Shown here piece after piece: positions 44,773 to 55,300 of a stretch of DNA of 64,000 nt. The first letter of the stretch is position 1, and every line of letters begins with the position of its first letter. The position numbers and the translations under genes were made by a program. The stretch is from Hydrogeniiclostridium mannosilyticum (GTDB lineage: Bacteria; Bacillota; Clostridia; Oscillospirales; Acutalibacteraceae). The stretch lies in NCBI RefSeq assembly GCF_003268275.1, contig NZ_QLYR01000010.1:38792-102791 (forward strand), read 5' to 3'. The notes under the pieces were generated by a model. The model saw nothing but the letters and a program-made list of their open reading frames with translations, made no database searches and was not told the origin of the DNA.

Positions 44773-47121
44773 ATGAGAAATGAATGGACCGGAAACGGCC
44801 TGAACGGTTCCTGGTGGGTCCGCCCGCAGGCAACCAGCACACGTGAGCAACGGGCCGCCTATTTCCGTTTGGAGTTTCAGCTGGCTGAAAAGCCGGAAAC
44901 AGCGGTGGTAAACCTGAGCGCCGCCGACCGCTACCGCCTTTATGTAAACGGCAGGCCTGTCTGTGCCGGGCCGGCAAAGGGAGACCACTTTAACCACTAT
45001 TACGAAACGCTTGACCTGGCCCCCTATCTGACAAGCGGCCTGAATGCCATTACCGCGCGTGTGGTTGCTTTCGCCGGTGAGGCAACACAGTCCATGGCGC
45101 GCGCCACTCCATCCGTTTTTTCCACCGGAACCGGCCCGGCTTTTTTGCTGTGTGGACATGTGGCCGGTAAAAGCGGAAGCTGTCAGGACCTTTCGACCGG
45201 AACTGCCGGCTGGACCGCGGTTCCCGACGAGGGCCTGTTTCTGCGCACCCACACCTTATATACCTTTGACTGGGAGCGCAACGACCTCGCCCAGAGCCCC
45301 GCAGGCTGGCGTACCGCGGAGCCGCTGGGCTGGCCGCGGACAGAGCGCTTTTTTGAGGCGGGCGTCAACCCCTATGGTGAGCAATCCTTTATCCCGCTGG
45401 AGCCACGCCCCATTCCAAACATGTATGAGCAGGAGGCCGGCTTTGTCCGGGAGATGCCCAGCCACGAAGGGGAGCAGCGCCTTGTCTTCGATGAAAAGGG
45501 CTTGGCTGTTGTCGAGCCCCACACCCGGGCCGTCCTGGAGCTGGACGCCGGCTGCGAGAGTACCGCTTACCTCCGTTTAGCCGCACAGGGAACCGGCGGA
45601 CGGATTTTACTCTATTGTGCAGAGCGGTATTTCCCTGCCGATGAAGCCGTGCGCCCGGGAAGCTTTGCCCGCGACAACTCGCAAGCGGGCGTGCTCTTCG
45701 GCGCCAGCGGCCGCCCCTCCATTGCAGGCATGGGCTGCGAGCTTCTCCCCTCTGCCGCCTGGACCGAATGGGACAGCTTCTGGTTTATGACCTTCCGCTT
45801 TGTACGGCTTGAGGTCATTGCCGGAGAGGTGCCCGTCACTCTGCAAAGGCCGGACATGATCTGCACGGGCTATCCGCTTGACATTCAGGCACGGTTGCAG
45901 CTTCCCTCTGATGAGATGAGCCAGCTCTGGGAAATTTCCCTGCGCACGCTCGAACGCTGCATGCACGAAACCCACGAGGACTGCCCCTACTATGAACAGC
46001 TGCAATATATTATGGACACCCGCCTGCAAATTTTATTTACCTATGCCGTGTCCGGCGATACCCGCATGGCACAGCGTGTCCTTTGGGATTTTCACTGTTC
46101 TCAGCTGCCGAACGGGCTGCTGCAATCCCGCTACCCTTGCGCGCGGACGCAGGTCATCCCCTCCTTTTCCTTCCATTGGATCTTTATGCTGGAGGATTAT
46201 CTGGTTCAAACACAGGACACCGGGACCGTTCGTTTTTACCTGCCCACCATGGATCGTATTCTCGCTTATTTCGACCGCCGCGTAAACAGCGACGGATTGA
46301 TGGAAAAGGCAGGCTTCTGGGATTTTTGCGACTGGGTACCGGAGTGGGACAAAGACCGCGGCACACCGTCTGCCGTGGCAGCCGGCCCCTCCACCGTTCA
46401 CAACCTTACCTACGCGCTGGCGCTGCAAACAGCCGCGCAGCTTGTTAAGGCCGCAGGGCGCGCCGCTCTTGCCGCCGAATACACGGAGCGCGCCGATGCC
46501 GTCTGCTGCGCAGTGAAAAGGCTTTGCTGGAACACTGAAAAGGGCCTCCTGCGGGAGGGGCCGGGCTTTGAGCAGTACAGCCAGCACGCACAGGCGCTTG
46601 CCGTATTAACCGGCCTCATTCAGGGCCCGGCTGCCGCAGAGCTGATGGACCGCGCGCTGAGTGCTGAGGGGATCCTGGCCTGCACCTTCCCATGGCATTT
46701 CTATCTCTTCCGCGCATTGGAGAAGGCGGGACGTTACGAGCGCTGTGCTTCTATCTGGGCCCCCTATCGTGAGATTCTGGCCCGCCATCTCACCACCATG
46801 CCGGAAACGCCGGGGGATAGCCGCAGCGACTGCCACGCCTGGAGCGCGGTGCCGCTGTTTGAATATGTCCGCATGAACCTGGGGGTTCAGCCTTCGGCGG
46901 AAAAAGGATGGGAGGAAATTGTCATACGCCCCTATCCCTGCGGCCTTTCTTCCCTGTCCGGCACGGTTCCCACCCCGAAGGGGATGGTCTCTGTTTCCTG
47001 GCAGATGGACGCCGCCGAAAATGCCCTGCACATTCAGGTAAAAGCTCCTGCGGTACCGATTCGTGTGCTGCTGCCCGACGGCACGGAGCTGACCACTGCC
47101 TCCGGTGAGCTGCAATGCTGA
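44773..47121 (+). CDS. GH78-like six-hairpin glycosidase, cytoplasmic
   Basis: A 782-residue enzyme with N-terminal carbohydrate-binding beta domains (YRLYVNGRPVCAGPAKG around 55-71), an (alpha/alpha)6 domain, and a C-terminal beta domain. The HEDCPYYEQLQYIMDTRLQ segment matches the GH78-type general-acid region, and SRSDCHAWSA is typical of the family's later catalytic-site block. No signal peptide is seen. GGGAGG precedes the ATG. It shares only fold-level likeness with the enzyme at 2613-5063. Exact substrate is unknown; a terminal rhamnose or uronic-acid-linked sugar is possible. Confidence 0.8.
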   Translation: MRNEWTGNGLNGSWWVRPQATSTREQRAAYFRLEFQLAEKPETAVVNLSAADRYRLYVNGRPVCAGPAKGDHFNHYYETLDLAPYLTSGLNAITARVVAFAGEATQSMARATPSVFSTGTGPAFLLCGHVAGKSGSCQDLSTGTAGWTAVPDEGLFLRTHTLYTFDWERNDLAQSPAGWRTAEPLGWPRTERFFEAGVNPYGEQSFIPLEPRPIPNMYEQEAGFVREMPSHEGEQRLVFDEKGLAVVEPHTRAVLELDAGCESTAYLRLAAQGTGGRILLYCAERYFPADEAVRPGSFARDNSQAGVLFGASGRPSIAGMGCELLPSAAWTEWDSFWFMTFRFVRLEVIAGEVPVTLQRPDMICTGYPLDIQARLQLPSDEMSQLWEISLRTLERCMHETHEDCPYYEQLQYIMDTRLQILFTYAVSGDTRMAQRVLWDFHCSQLPNGLLQSRYPCARTQVIPSFSFHWIFMLEDYLVQTQDTGTVRFYLPTMDRILAYFDRRVNSDGLMEKAGFWDFCDWVPEWDKDRGTPSAVAAGPSTVHNLTYALALQTAAQLVKAAGRAALAAEYTERADAVCCAVKRLCWNTEKGLLREGPGFEQYSQHAQALAVLTGLIQGPAAAELMDRALSAEGILACTFPWHFYLFRALEKAGRYERCASIWAPYREILARHLTTMPETPGDSRSDCHAWSAVPLFEYVRMNLGVQPSAEKGWEEIVIRPYPCGLSSLSGTVPTPKGMVSVSWQMDAAENALHIQVKAPAVPIRVLLPDGTELTTASGELQC

Positions 47122-47274
47122 TAAAGCGGAATACAACTAAAGAACCTATAAAATATGGGATCCGATCGTCTTTTCCAAGCCGGTAATTCTTCTCCCTACC
47201 GGCAAGACCCACCGTGCTTCCCATTCCTATTTTTACACATCCATTAAATGATTGGCAAAATGAGCCTTTAAATG

Positions 47275-47312
47275 AAAAAGGAGCGGCTGCACACGTGCAG
47301 CCGCTCCTTTTT
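47275..47312. terminator. Bidirectional terminator
   Basis: AAAAAGGAGCGGCTGCAC pairs perfectly with GTGCAGCCGCTCCTTTTT, an 18-bp stem with a two-base gap at the tip. It closes the plus-strand hydrolase gene and the convergent nitroreductase gene. Confidence 0.9.
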
Positions 47313-47362
47313 TGTCTAATTTTCAGTCAGGAATTTCTCAAAAGGCGCCTGTTTCCAGACGC

Positions 47363-47977
47363 TCACCCCCGGCTGTCCGCTCCAGCCTGAACAACGGTAT
47401 GCGGGATCACCAGCTCGGCAAGGGGCCGCTTTGGTACATAATGGACGTCGTTTTCATCCCGGTAATAGGCTGTACTGCCATCCTCCGGCATACCAGTCAA
47501 CACGACGGTTTCATCGGGTTTTCCCACCGCCACAATCAGTTGGGGGACAAGCGTCTCCGGGAGCCCCAGGGCCTCGCGTATGCTTTCCGGTACAAAATTG
47601 CCGACCATGCAGCCGCCAAGGCCCTTTTCCGCCGCCGCAAGCAGCATGGTCTGTGCAGCGATTCCAACATCCTTTAAAAAGGCGTTCAGCGAGGCACTGA
47701 TTTGGATATCCTGGCAAATGACGATAAACGCCGGCGGATAATGCCCCGCATGCGGCAGCGTCACCTGCTGGAGGGCGCCGGCCCATTTTGTCAGCGCCTG
47801 GATGGCCGCAGTCTCTTCCTGCTCCCATGCCAAATAGTACTTGAGTGGCTGCCGGTTCATAGCGGACGGCGTTAGGCGGGCGCAATCCACCAATTCCAGC
47901 AGATCCGGCTCCGTAAGCCGGTATGAGGGGTCATAGCCTCGAAAGCTCCTGCTTTTTTCCACTAAATCTCGAATCAT
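47363..47977 (-). CDS. Nitroreductase-family flavoprotein
   Basis: A 204-residue FMN-dependent nitroreductase-like protein. It starts MIRDLVEKSRSFRGYD, with the conserved FMN-contacting SRSFRGY and PSAMNRQPLKYY segments, and GLGGCMVGNF near residue 134. Such enzymes use NAD(P)H to reduce nitro groups or quinones, but the true substrate is unclear. The ATG at 47977 has GAGGG upstream; a longer in-frame start overlaps the upstream hydrolase gene. It is 35 bp downstream of that gene and probably co-transcribed. Confidence 0.85.
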   Translation of the reverse strand: MIRDLVEKSRSFRGYDPSYRLTEPDLLELVDCARLTPSAMNRQPLKYYLAWEQEETAAIQALTKWAGALQQVTLPHAGHYPPAFIVICQDIQISASLNAFLKDVGIAAQTMLLAAAEKGLGGCMVGNFVPESIREALGLPETLVPQLIVAVGKPDETVVLTGMPEDGSTAYYRDENDVHYVPKRPLAELVIPHTVVQAGADSRG

Positions 47978-48012
47978 TAAATTTCCCTCTTTTCCAGTAG
48001 GCAAAAATGGTT

Positions 48013-49563
48013 TTATACGTCCAGCTGGTAGACCTCCAGTTCTTCCCACAGGCACTCGGCATTGCGGGCAACAAAGCCCACTCTGCCGGAGGCCTTATCC
48101 AGCAGGGGGAAGCTCTGCACCAGCAGACCGTCCACATACAGCTCTGCCATTACGCCGCGCACAAAGAGCTTGAACCCATGCAGCGCCCCGGCATCCACAC
48201 CGCGCAGCGTCGCACAGCCCTCGCCGGTTACGTCCAAAACCTCGTTGTGCACGGTTAACGCTTCCAGGGTCAGCGTCTCCACCGTGGAGGTCCGATGATA
48301 GGGGTGCCCAAGCTCAAGCAGAAACGCCAGCCCCGAAGCGCGGCCTTCATATTCAATGTAGAGGCCAACCGCGGCATTCCGCCAGCAATCCGGCCAGGCA
48401 TTTTCGCCCATACCGGCAGGATTGATCGCCGCCGTAAAGTTCCCCTGGGCCAGAATGCCCTGCTCCAGGTCATATTCCGCCGTCTGGACCGCCAGCGTAT
48501 AAGCATCCGTCAGGGCAAACCCCGGGTGATCCCGATCGGACGCAATGAGCAGCTCCGTCCTGGACCGCACCTCAAGCCTGCCGCCCTCTCCTGTTCCTCT
48601 CCGGCCCGGGCGCTCGGTGATCAGGGTGTTATAGCAATTTTCCAGTGGCAGCGGCCTGCCCTTAGCCCGATCATTTTTCTCCCAGTAGCCCAGGTGCAGG
48701 TGGCCTTCTTCATCTACTACCACGCTCCGCATCGGCAGCAGCCAAACATTTCCCGTGCCGCCGGCATCGAAAGCGTTGCTGACCAGCAGCTCACCGTTCT
48801 CACCCCGGCAGAAAGCCGCCAGGTTCTGGGTGAACACCCGCCCCGGCAAACGGTCGAAACCGCAAAGGCGAAACGCCGTTTCATCCGGATAAAACGGCCC
48901 CGTGGGTGAAGCAGAGCGGAAGGTATAGAGGCCATAGCCGCCATTGCGCGCATAGCCGCCGGCGCCTCCGATATAATAATAGCTGTCTCCAATTTTCTCA
49001 CAGCCACCGCCTTCCAGCATACCGATTTCAGGCAGCTTCCCCCACTCAATCACAGGCGGCGGCAGGATCTCCCAGCAATAGCCATCCGGGGATTCCAGCA
49101 GGCCCCAGGCGGAATGGTACTCCGGAAGAGGGGTGGCAACTACATAACCCCAGTAGCCCGCTCCATCATCCTTCGGCGTCACATACATATGGTCCCAGCG
49201 CCCGGAGGCCTTATACCAGCGGCTGTCGGGATGGTTTTCCAGGAACTCCGTCCAGGTCCTCATATCCTCCGACTCACAAAAATACAGTGTGTCATTGTCC
49301 TTTCCGGGGATTGTACGGCTGGAGCCATAGTTGATCAGGCATTTGTCCCCGCAGATATAGGCAAACATCTTGTAGACGTCATGCTCTGCCGTCAGGACAC
49401 AGCCCACATCCTTCCAGTGCACGCCGTCCTCCGACTCAGCGGCCCACATGCCGTCCCATTTTTCACTTTCCGGGCGGAAATACATGCAAAGCGCATAGTA
49501 CTTCCCCTTAAAGTACAAGACCGAGGGGTCCCATATTCCCCCTTTTTCCGGTTTATAAAACAT
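48013..49563 (-). CDS. Beta-propeller glycoside hydrolase (GH32/GH43-like)
   Basis: The 516-residue protein starts MFYKPEKGGIWDPSVLYFKG, the first blade of a five-bladed beta-propeller seen in GH32, GH43 and related families; Asp12 could be the nucleophile or base. Later blades hold W-rich and GxY repeats. A C-terminal beta-sandwich from about residue 330 (ending LWEELEVYQL) resembles the GH32-type C-domain with LYVDGLLVQSFP. No signal peptide is present. GGGAGG precedes the ATG. Family number and substrate cannot be fixed by eye. Confidence 0.7.
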   Translation of the reverse strand: MFYKPEKGGIWDPSVLYFKGKYYALCMYFRPESEKWDGMWAAESEDGVHWKDVGCVLTAEHDVYKMFAYICGDKCLINYGSSRTIPGKDNDTLYFCESEDMRTWTEFLENHPDSRWYKASGRWDHMYVTPKDDGAGYWGYVVATPLPEYHSAWGLLESPDGYCWEILPPPVIEWGKLPEIGMLEGGGCEKIGDSYYYIGGAGGYARNGGYGLYTFRSASPTGPFYPDETAFRLCGFDRLPGRVFTQNLAAFCRGENGELLVSNAFDAGGTGNVWLLPMRSVVVDEEGHLHLGYWEKNDRAKGRPLPLENCYNTLITERPGRRGTGEGGRLEVRSRTELLIASDRDHPGFALTDAYTLAVQTAEYDLEQGILAQGNFTAAINPAGMGENAWPDCWRNAAVGLYIEYEGRASGLAFLLELGHPYHRTSTVETLTLEALTVHNEVLDVTGEGCATLRGVDAGALHGFKLFVRGVMAELYVDGLLVQSFPLLDKASGRVGFVARNAECLWEELEVYQLDV

Positions 49564-49664
49564 AGCCTTTCCTCCCTTTGCGGCCTGGCTGCACCAAGCT
49601 GACTGTACCTGCTATTGTACGGGATCCCGGCAGCGTTTACAAGGGGCATACTGATAATTTCTCA

Positions 49665-49699
49665 CAAAAGAACCGCCTGCTCCAGGAGCGGGCGGTTCT
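49665..49699 (-). terminator. Terminator after the DUF2156 gene
   Basis: On the minus strand AGAACCGCC and GGCGGTTCT, with an inner GCTCC/GGAGC, form a stem followed by TTTTGTG. It lies 42 bp beyond the stop at 49742. Confidence 0.75.
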
Positions 49700-49741
49700 G
49701 GTTCACAGCCGGGCAGCGTTGCCGGTTCTCTTTTTCATTTG

Positions 49742-50674
49742 CTACCGGATCTCGACCGTATATTTATCCAGCAGGGCGACAGGATGGTAGGAAAGCTTTG
49801 AGGTCCGCAGCCCTTCATCGCCAACGTCCTCCTCCCGGTTGACGTAAGCCACCTGCGGGGTGACAAAGGCCTTGGCAAACTGGTTGACCAGCATCTGATA
49901 GCTCCCCGGGTAGCGGCGGCTTGCCTTTTCGATGTGAACATAAAGCGTGTCCGCAATAATTTCACCCATCGACATCCCAATGACCTCGTCCTCACCAAGG
50001 AGCATACCGCCCAGCATTCCATAGGCCTCATAATGCTCCAGCACCTCCAGGACCTTGCGCGCCTCCTCACGGGCCAGGTCCGACTCCTTCGCATATTGGC
50101 CCTCATAGGCCAGGAAGAAGTCGCGGGCCGCTGCCAGATTTTCCGGCTGTATTATTTCAAAGCGCCAATTTGGGCAGGCCTTTTCAAACTTATGCATATT
50201 ATTCCGCTGGCCGCTGAACCTTCTGCCCGCAAAGCAGGCCATATCCGCGCTGTTGTATAAATAGTCCGACCAATCCCGCTCTGCGTGCATATCTAGGCGG
50301 TCCTTCCCAAACACCTCCTGCAAAATCTCCAATTCCTCCACCGGAACTGTGCAAAAGCGGACCGGCAGGCCCTTTTCCAGGCAGTAGGCGGTAATCCGCT
50401 CGTAACCCAGCCGTCTGTCAGGACCTAACGGGGGCGTAAACGCCGTTTCATGGTCTAAATAATTCGTCTTAAAATAAAGGGTATCCTCTTCAACGGCAAA
50501 CTCAGCCGAAAAATAATCCCGCCACATAAATATCCCACCGATGGTTGCGTCACAGGTACGGTACGGCCAGCCTTTCAAGTAACGCCGCACCTGTGGGATT
50601 TGCTCCAATCCCAACGGCTGAAATGAAAGTGCCGGGCGGCCCAGCCGTTGCGAAGGGGCTGCTTCTTTTAACAT
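49742..50674 (-). CDS. DUF2156 (GNAT-fold, MprF-C-like) protein
   Basis: A 310-residue cytoplasmic protein of the DUF2156 family, a double GNAT fold related to the aminoacyl-phosphatidylglycerol transferase domain of MprF. It shows RRFSGQRNNMHKFEK near 152-166, then GMLLGEDEVIGMSMGEII and AYVNREEDVGDEGLR. It lacks membrane spans, so a soluble aminoacyl- or acyl-transfer role is possible but unproven. The ATG at 50674 has no strong ribosome site; the conserved domain begins some 17 residues in. It has its own promoter and terminator. Confidence 0.8.
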   Translation of the reverse strand: MLKEAAPSQRLGRPALSFQPLGLEQIPQVRRYLKGWPYRTCDATIGGIFMWRDYFSAEFAVEEDTLYFKTNYLDHETAFTPPLGPDRRLGYERITAYCLEKGLPVRFCTVPVEELEILQEVFGKDRLDMHAERDWSDYLYNSADMACFAGRRFSGQRNNMHKFEKACPNWRFEIIQPENLAAARDFFLAYEGQYAKESDLAREEARKVLEVLEHYEAYGMLGGMLLGEDEVIGMSMGEIIADTLYVHIEKASRRYPGSYQMLVNQFAKAFVTPQVAYVNREEDVGDEGLRTSKLSYHPVALLDKYTVEIR

Positions 50675-50821
50675 GCTGTAAAACTCGCTTTCTTTTGCTT
50701 AATGTAAATTTTCGAGGGCCCCGGCTCTTAAAAGCACCAGGGCCCTCCTGCCAAACAGCCGCCCTTTCCATGGAAAAATGAAAATTTTTCTGGGGAGGCG
50801 CGGCATTTTAACCTTATAGAT

Positions 50822-50851
50822 AGTATAACCCAAACTATTGTTTCATAGCAA
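50822..50851 (-). promoter_or_regulatory. Promoter for the DUF2156 gene
   Basis: On the minus strand TTGCTA (50846-50851) and TATACT (50822-50827) are 18 bp apart, about 150 bp before the start codon at 50674. Confidence 0.55.
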
Positions 50852-50905
50852 GTGTAATTTATAAAAGGATGGTAAATTTTATGCTGCGCGGCACTCCAGC
50901 AGCCC

Positions 50906-52132
50906 TTAGAAGCACAGGTTGAGATGCTCGGCTGCCAGCGGGGCAATCCGCCCGTCGTTCAGTGCCGTCGGGTCGCTGCCGTACAAAAGCTCAAGGGGCA
51001 TAAAATAGGCTAAGGTTGACCAGCCCCAGAACGGGTTGAGCCCCTGTCCGATGCCGGTTTCGGCATTATAGAACTCGCGCACCTCTTCCTCCTGGCTAAC
51101 CATTTCAAAGCTCTTTAAGGCCAGCTGCTCCGCTTCCGTCTTATAGCCATAGCGCACCAGACCATGCATAGCCATATAATTGATTGGTACCCAGCAGGCG
51201 CCCATCCAGGTGCATTCACCCGATTTTCTCTGCTGGTAATAGCCCTTCTCATTTTTAGCCCAGGAAGCCAGCGGGTATTCCAGCCAGAACTCCTCCGGGT
51301 TGAGCAGATGCCGTTCGATTAGGATTTTCGCCTGCTCCTCCGAGGCGACCCCGGCCCACAGCGGTGTCAAGGAGGAAGCCGATTTATAGCGGATGCGCTC
51401 CCCAGTCCTTTCATTCCGGTCATAATAAAAGCCGTCCTGATCATCCCAAAGAATGGTGTTGATGCAGTCTCTGAGTTTCTCCGCATGCTGCCGGAAGGCC
51501 TGCGCGTCGGCGGCCTCGCCCAGCTTATTCGCAATGATTTCCATCGCCAGCAGCTCACGGTACAGATAACAGTTCAAGTCCACCCCCTCGGCAATCTGCG
51601 CATCGAGCGACCCCGCTCGCAGAACCTGGTTATCCATCCCCGTATGGTCGGCACTGTCCCAAACCGCCAGCCCGTTTTTATCAAAGTCCAAATACCAGAA
51701 CCAATAATCCAGGTACTTTTTAAGCCTTTGATAATAGCGGTCCTTCACCCATAGGATGTTCTGCCCCTGCTTCAGGCCTAAAAGCACAACCTGCGCCAAA
51801 AAGGGTTTAAAATGCTGGCGCATACGGGGTGAAAGCAGGGTTCTGGCCACAAAGCCACACGCAAGCTGCTGGTCTAAAAAGGCCTCTACATTATTGCGGC
51901 AGTACTTCGCCACACCGAAATAAGCCATATAAATATTTTCAAAATACAGGTCCCAGTCATAAAACTCGCCGTAAGCATAGCCGGTCAGCAGTTCGCCCAT
52001 CGGCAAGTACAGTTCGCTGACCCTTGTGCCCAAAATCCCCTTGGTACGAATGTTTCGGTTGACCTTTTCCAGGCTTTTCCGCAAATGCTCCCGATCAAGC
52101 TTTTCCCACCAGCCGGCAACTGTTTTTTCCAT
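50906..52132 (-). CDS. GH63-like (alpha/alpha)6 glycosidase
   Basis: A 408-residue enzyme related to GH63/GH37 (mannosylglycerate-hydrolase-like or trehalase-like). Signature segments are FYDWDLYFENIYMAYFG near 57, LDFDKNGLAVWDSADHTGMDN (Asp acid candidate near 160) and EFYNAETGIGQGLNPFWGWS near the C-terminus, which carries the likely base. It is shorter than eukaryotic GH63 glucosidases, as expected for the bacterial single-domain type. No signal peptide. GAGGA lies seven bases before the ATG. It is followed by the GH38 gene on the same strand. Confidence 0.78.
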   Translation of the reverse strand: MEKTVAGWWEKLDREHLRKSLEKVNRNIRTKGILGTRVSELYLPMGELLTGYAYGEFYDWDLYFENIYMAYFGVAKYCRNNVEAFLDQQLACGFVARTLLSPRMRQHFKPFLAQVVLLGLKQGQNILWVKDRYYQRLKKYLDYWFWYLDFDKNGLAVWDSADHTGMDNQVLRAGSLDAQIAEGVDLNCYLYRELLAMEIIANKLGEAADAQAFRQHAEKLRDCINTILWDDQDGFYYDRNERTGERIRYKSASSLTPLWAGVASEEQAKILIERHLLNPEEFWLEYPLASWAKNEKGYYQQRKSGECTWMGACWVPINYMAMHGLVRYGYKTEAEQLALKSFEMVSQEEEVREFYNAETGIGQGLNPFWGWSTLAYFMPLELLYGSDPTALNDGRIAPLAAEHLNLCF

Positions 52133-52329
52133 GGTTCATTCCTCTTTTCCTTTAATACATTTTTGTTTGGGATGAATCCCGCTGAGCCCTTCGGGCCCCG
52201 GCAAAATACGCCCTCCACGAAAGGCGGCACAGATAGAAAAGCCGACAGCAGAAGCCCGCTGACATCAATCAACGGGCTCCGGCCAATCAGGCTGCCAGCC
52301 GCAAAAGCACGCGCGGGCCGGCAAACGGT

Positions 52330-55300
52330 TTATGCAAGATAAATTTTGAAGGTTTTAATCTCAAACGGACGCATGGAGAGGGTTAATTCCTGCTGCTCAA
52401 AGGTTTCTCCGAGTCCCTCTTCCAGCAGGTTGCAGCTCTCTACCTTTTTCCAGGCAAAATCAGAGCTCAGCGTAAAGCCGACGGTACTGCCGTGGCATTC
52501 ATGCAGCCGTACAACCAGGCAATCTTCATCCTCTGCCTTCTTCACAACATCCACCAGCACGGCATTGGTCGAAACCTTTACAAGGCGGCGGCTGTCCTTT
52601 GCCGTGCTGCCGGCAACTGTCAGCGCGGGCAGGTTCAGGCGGTTGGCCTCTTCGATCACCATGCCGTCGAGGAAAGTGCCGGCATGGGGCAGCAGCGCAT
52701 AGGTAAAATCATGCTCGCCCATATCCGCAGACGTGTCCGGATATTTCGCACTTTTGAGAAGGCTCAGCTTCATGGCGTTATCCTTAATATTATAGCCATA
52801 CTTACAATTGTTGAGCAGGCTCACGCCGTAGCCGGTCTCTGAAAGGTCCGCCCACTTGTGGCCGCAAACCTCAAAACGTGCCCAGTCCCAGCTGTTATTC
52901 CAGTGAGTCGGCCGCTCCACATGGCCAAACTGGATATCGTAGGTTGCCTTGGTGGAACGGATATCCGTATAAAAGGCCGTTTTCAGCAGGCGGTGGGATT
53001 CGTGCCAATCCACATGGGTTTTAAAATCAATCCGTCTGGAATCGCTGTAGACAGTCATATCCTGGCAGATCTCCGAATCATTGTAGCGATAAGTGAACCG
53101 CAGCACAGTCTTCAGCGCCCCCTGCTCCACCAGCTCGGCCGGCTTAGACAGGCTGACAATCTCTTTTTTCTGCTGGTAGAAAATATCAATATCCCAGGCA
53201 TCATAGTCGATGGGCTTATCCTCAAAAATTTCCAATACGTTGCCATACTGGTGATCCTTCAGTACGGAACGCTGATTCTCCTTGTCAAAGAGACGGCTGA
53301 GCATACCGCCCTCTTCCCAGCCAATGGAGTAGAACGGCGTTTCCAGCGTACGTGCAGCCAGGTCTACCTGGAAGGCAGACTCCGGCGCCCTGACCTGAGC
53401 CGGGCGGAACTCAATGGTCTTCAGCGCAAAGGGCGTCATATCCACCAAGACGTCGTAACCACCGGCGGACTTCTGAGCAGGCAGCTGCTGCGCTCCGTCG
53501 TAGAAGGCCCCCTCGCCCGTCACGGCAAGGTGAACCAGCTCCTTGCCCGCAAAGCTACAGGATGAGAACACGGTAAAGCTGTTCTCCCGGTTTTCCGTCA
53601 GGAAGGTCAGGGCCATGCCGCGCGCGGCATCGGCCTTCTGCTCCGCGGCCTCATAATTTTTGTGGGAATCTTCGTAAACTTCATGAATAGAGGAACCCGG
53701 AATAATATCATGGAACTGATGCAGCAGCACGCATTCCCAGCTGTCGTTGATAGCCTCCTGGTCATAGCTGCCGCCCAGGATATAGGCGATGGAGGACAGG
53801 CACTCAGTCTGTGCCAGCTTATTCTCCAGCCGGCGGTTCATCTTTTTATTGTACGCCTGAGAGGTGTAGGTGCCCCGGTGATATTCCAGATACAGCTCGC
53901 CGTCCCAGGTGTGCACATACTGGTCCGTGTTCTGCACATCCTCATGGATTTTGTGGAAGAACTCCCGTGCCGTATCCGTTTTGACATGGGGCAGGCCCGG
54001 CAGGCGGTCCATCCTTCTGCGCATCTCCAGCATATCCCTGGTGACGCCGCCGCCGCCGTCGCCATAGCCGTAGGAAATCAGCACATCCTTGCTGAGCTCC
54101 TTATTTTTGAACTTTTTCCAGGACCCCAGAACCGAATGCGGGGTCAGCAGGCCGTTATATGTGGCATAGCGGGTCGAAATATCCTGACCCTCGCCGGGGG
54201 TGTCCACAAAATAGGTCAGCACCTCCGTGCCGTCAATGCCGCGCCAACGGAAGAGATCATCCGGAATCTCGTTATACTGGTTCCAGCTGATTTTAGTCGT
54301 CATAAAGGTCTTAATATTGCAGAGCTTCAAAATCTGCGGCAGCGCCCAGCTATAGCCGAACACGTCCGGCAGCCAGAGGTACTCGCATTTTTTCCCGAAC
54401 TCCCGCTCAATAAAGCGCGTTCCATGCAGGAACTGGCGCACAAGCGCCTCTCCCGAGGAAATGTTGCAGTCGGCTTCTACCCACATGCCGCCGTCCGGCT
54501 CCCATTTACCTGCGGCAATACTCTTCTTCATGCGTTCATAGAGCTCCGGGCAGTCGTTTTTCACATATTTGTAAAGCTGGGGCTGCGTTTGCAGGAAAAT
54601 ATATTCGTCGTACTGTTCCATCAGACGCAGTACGGTGGAGAAGGAGCGCTGCGCCTTTTCACGGGTATGCTTCAGCCGCCACAGCCAGGCGACATCAATG
54701 TGGGTATGTCCAACCACATGGACGGTAACCTCGCTGTTTTTCTCCAGTTTATCCAGCTCATCCATCAACAGTGCCAGCGCCTGCTCAACGGTCCTGTAGA
54801 AGCAGTCGTCATCCCAATTGATAACCTTCAGCGCGCGCTCCAGCGCCGCCATCAGGTTGACTCTGTCCGTGTTTTCTTCCGGCAAAAGCTCTACCGTCTG
54901 TGTAATTGCGCGGGCAAAATAATAAAAATCATCTGTCGCCTGATGCAAATAAGCCAGGTCTGCCTGCTTCAGCTGATGATGGAACGTCCTGTGTTCGCCG
55001 CCGCCTTCCAGGCCAGTCCAGAGCAGGAAGGTCAAGCGGGCCTTTTGCCCCTCCAGTCCGTTGAAAAACACCTCATTATGATAGGTGTCGACCCCCTGGT
55101 ACGGTTTACCGTCCAGGTAAAGCAGGGATTCAAAACCGGAATTGAAGCCGCCCCCGGTCTCGCCAAAATCAAATAAACCAATGACCGAGCAGCCTTCTTT
55201 AGCCGGAAGCAGCTCAACGTCCTTTTCTGCCCACAGGTAGCGGTCGCGCCCAATGAATAAATCGTTCAGGCCAAAGGTACCGCCCTCAATTTTATTGGGC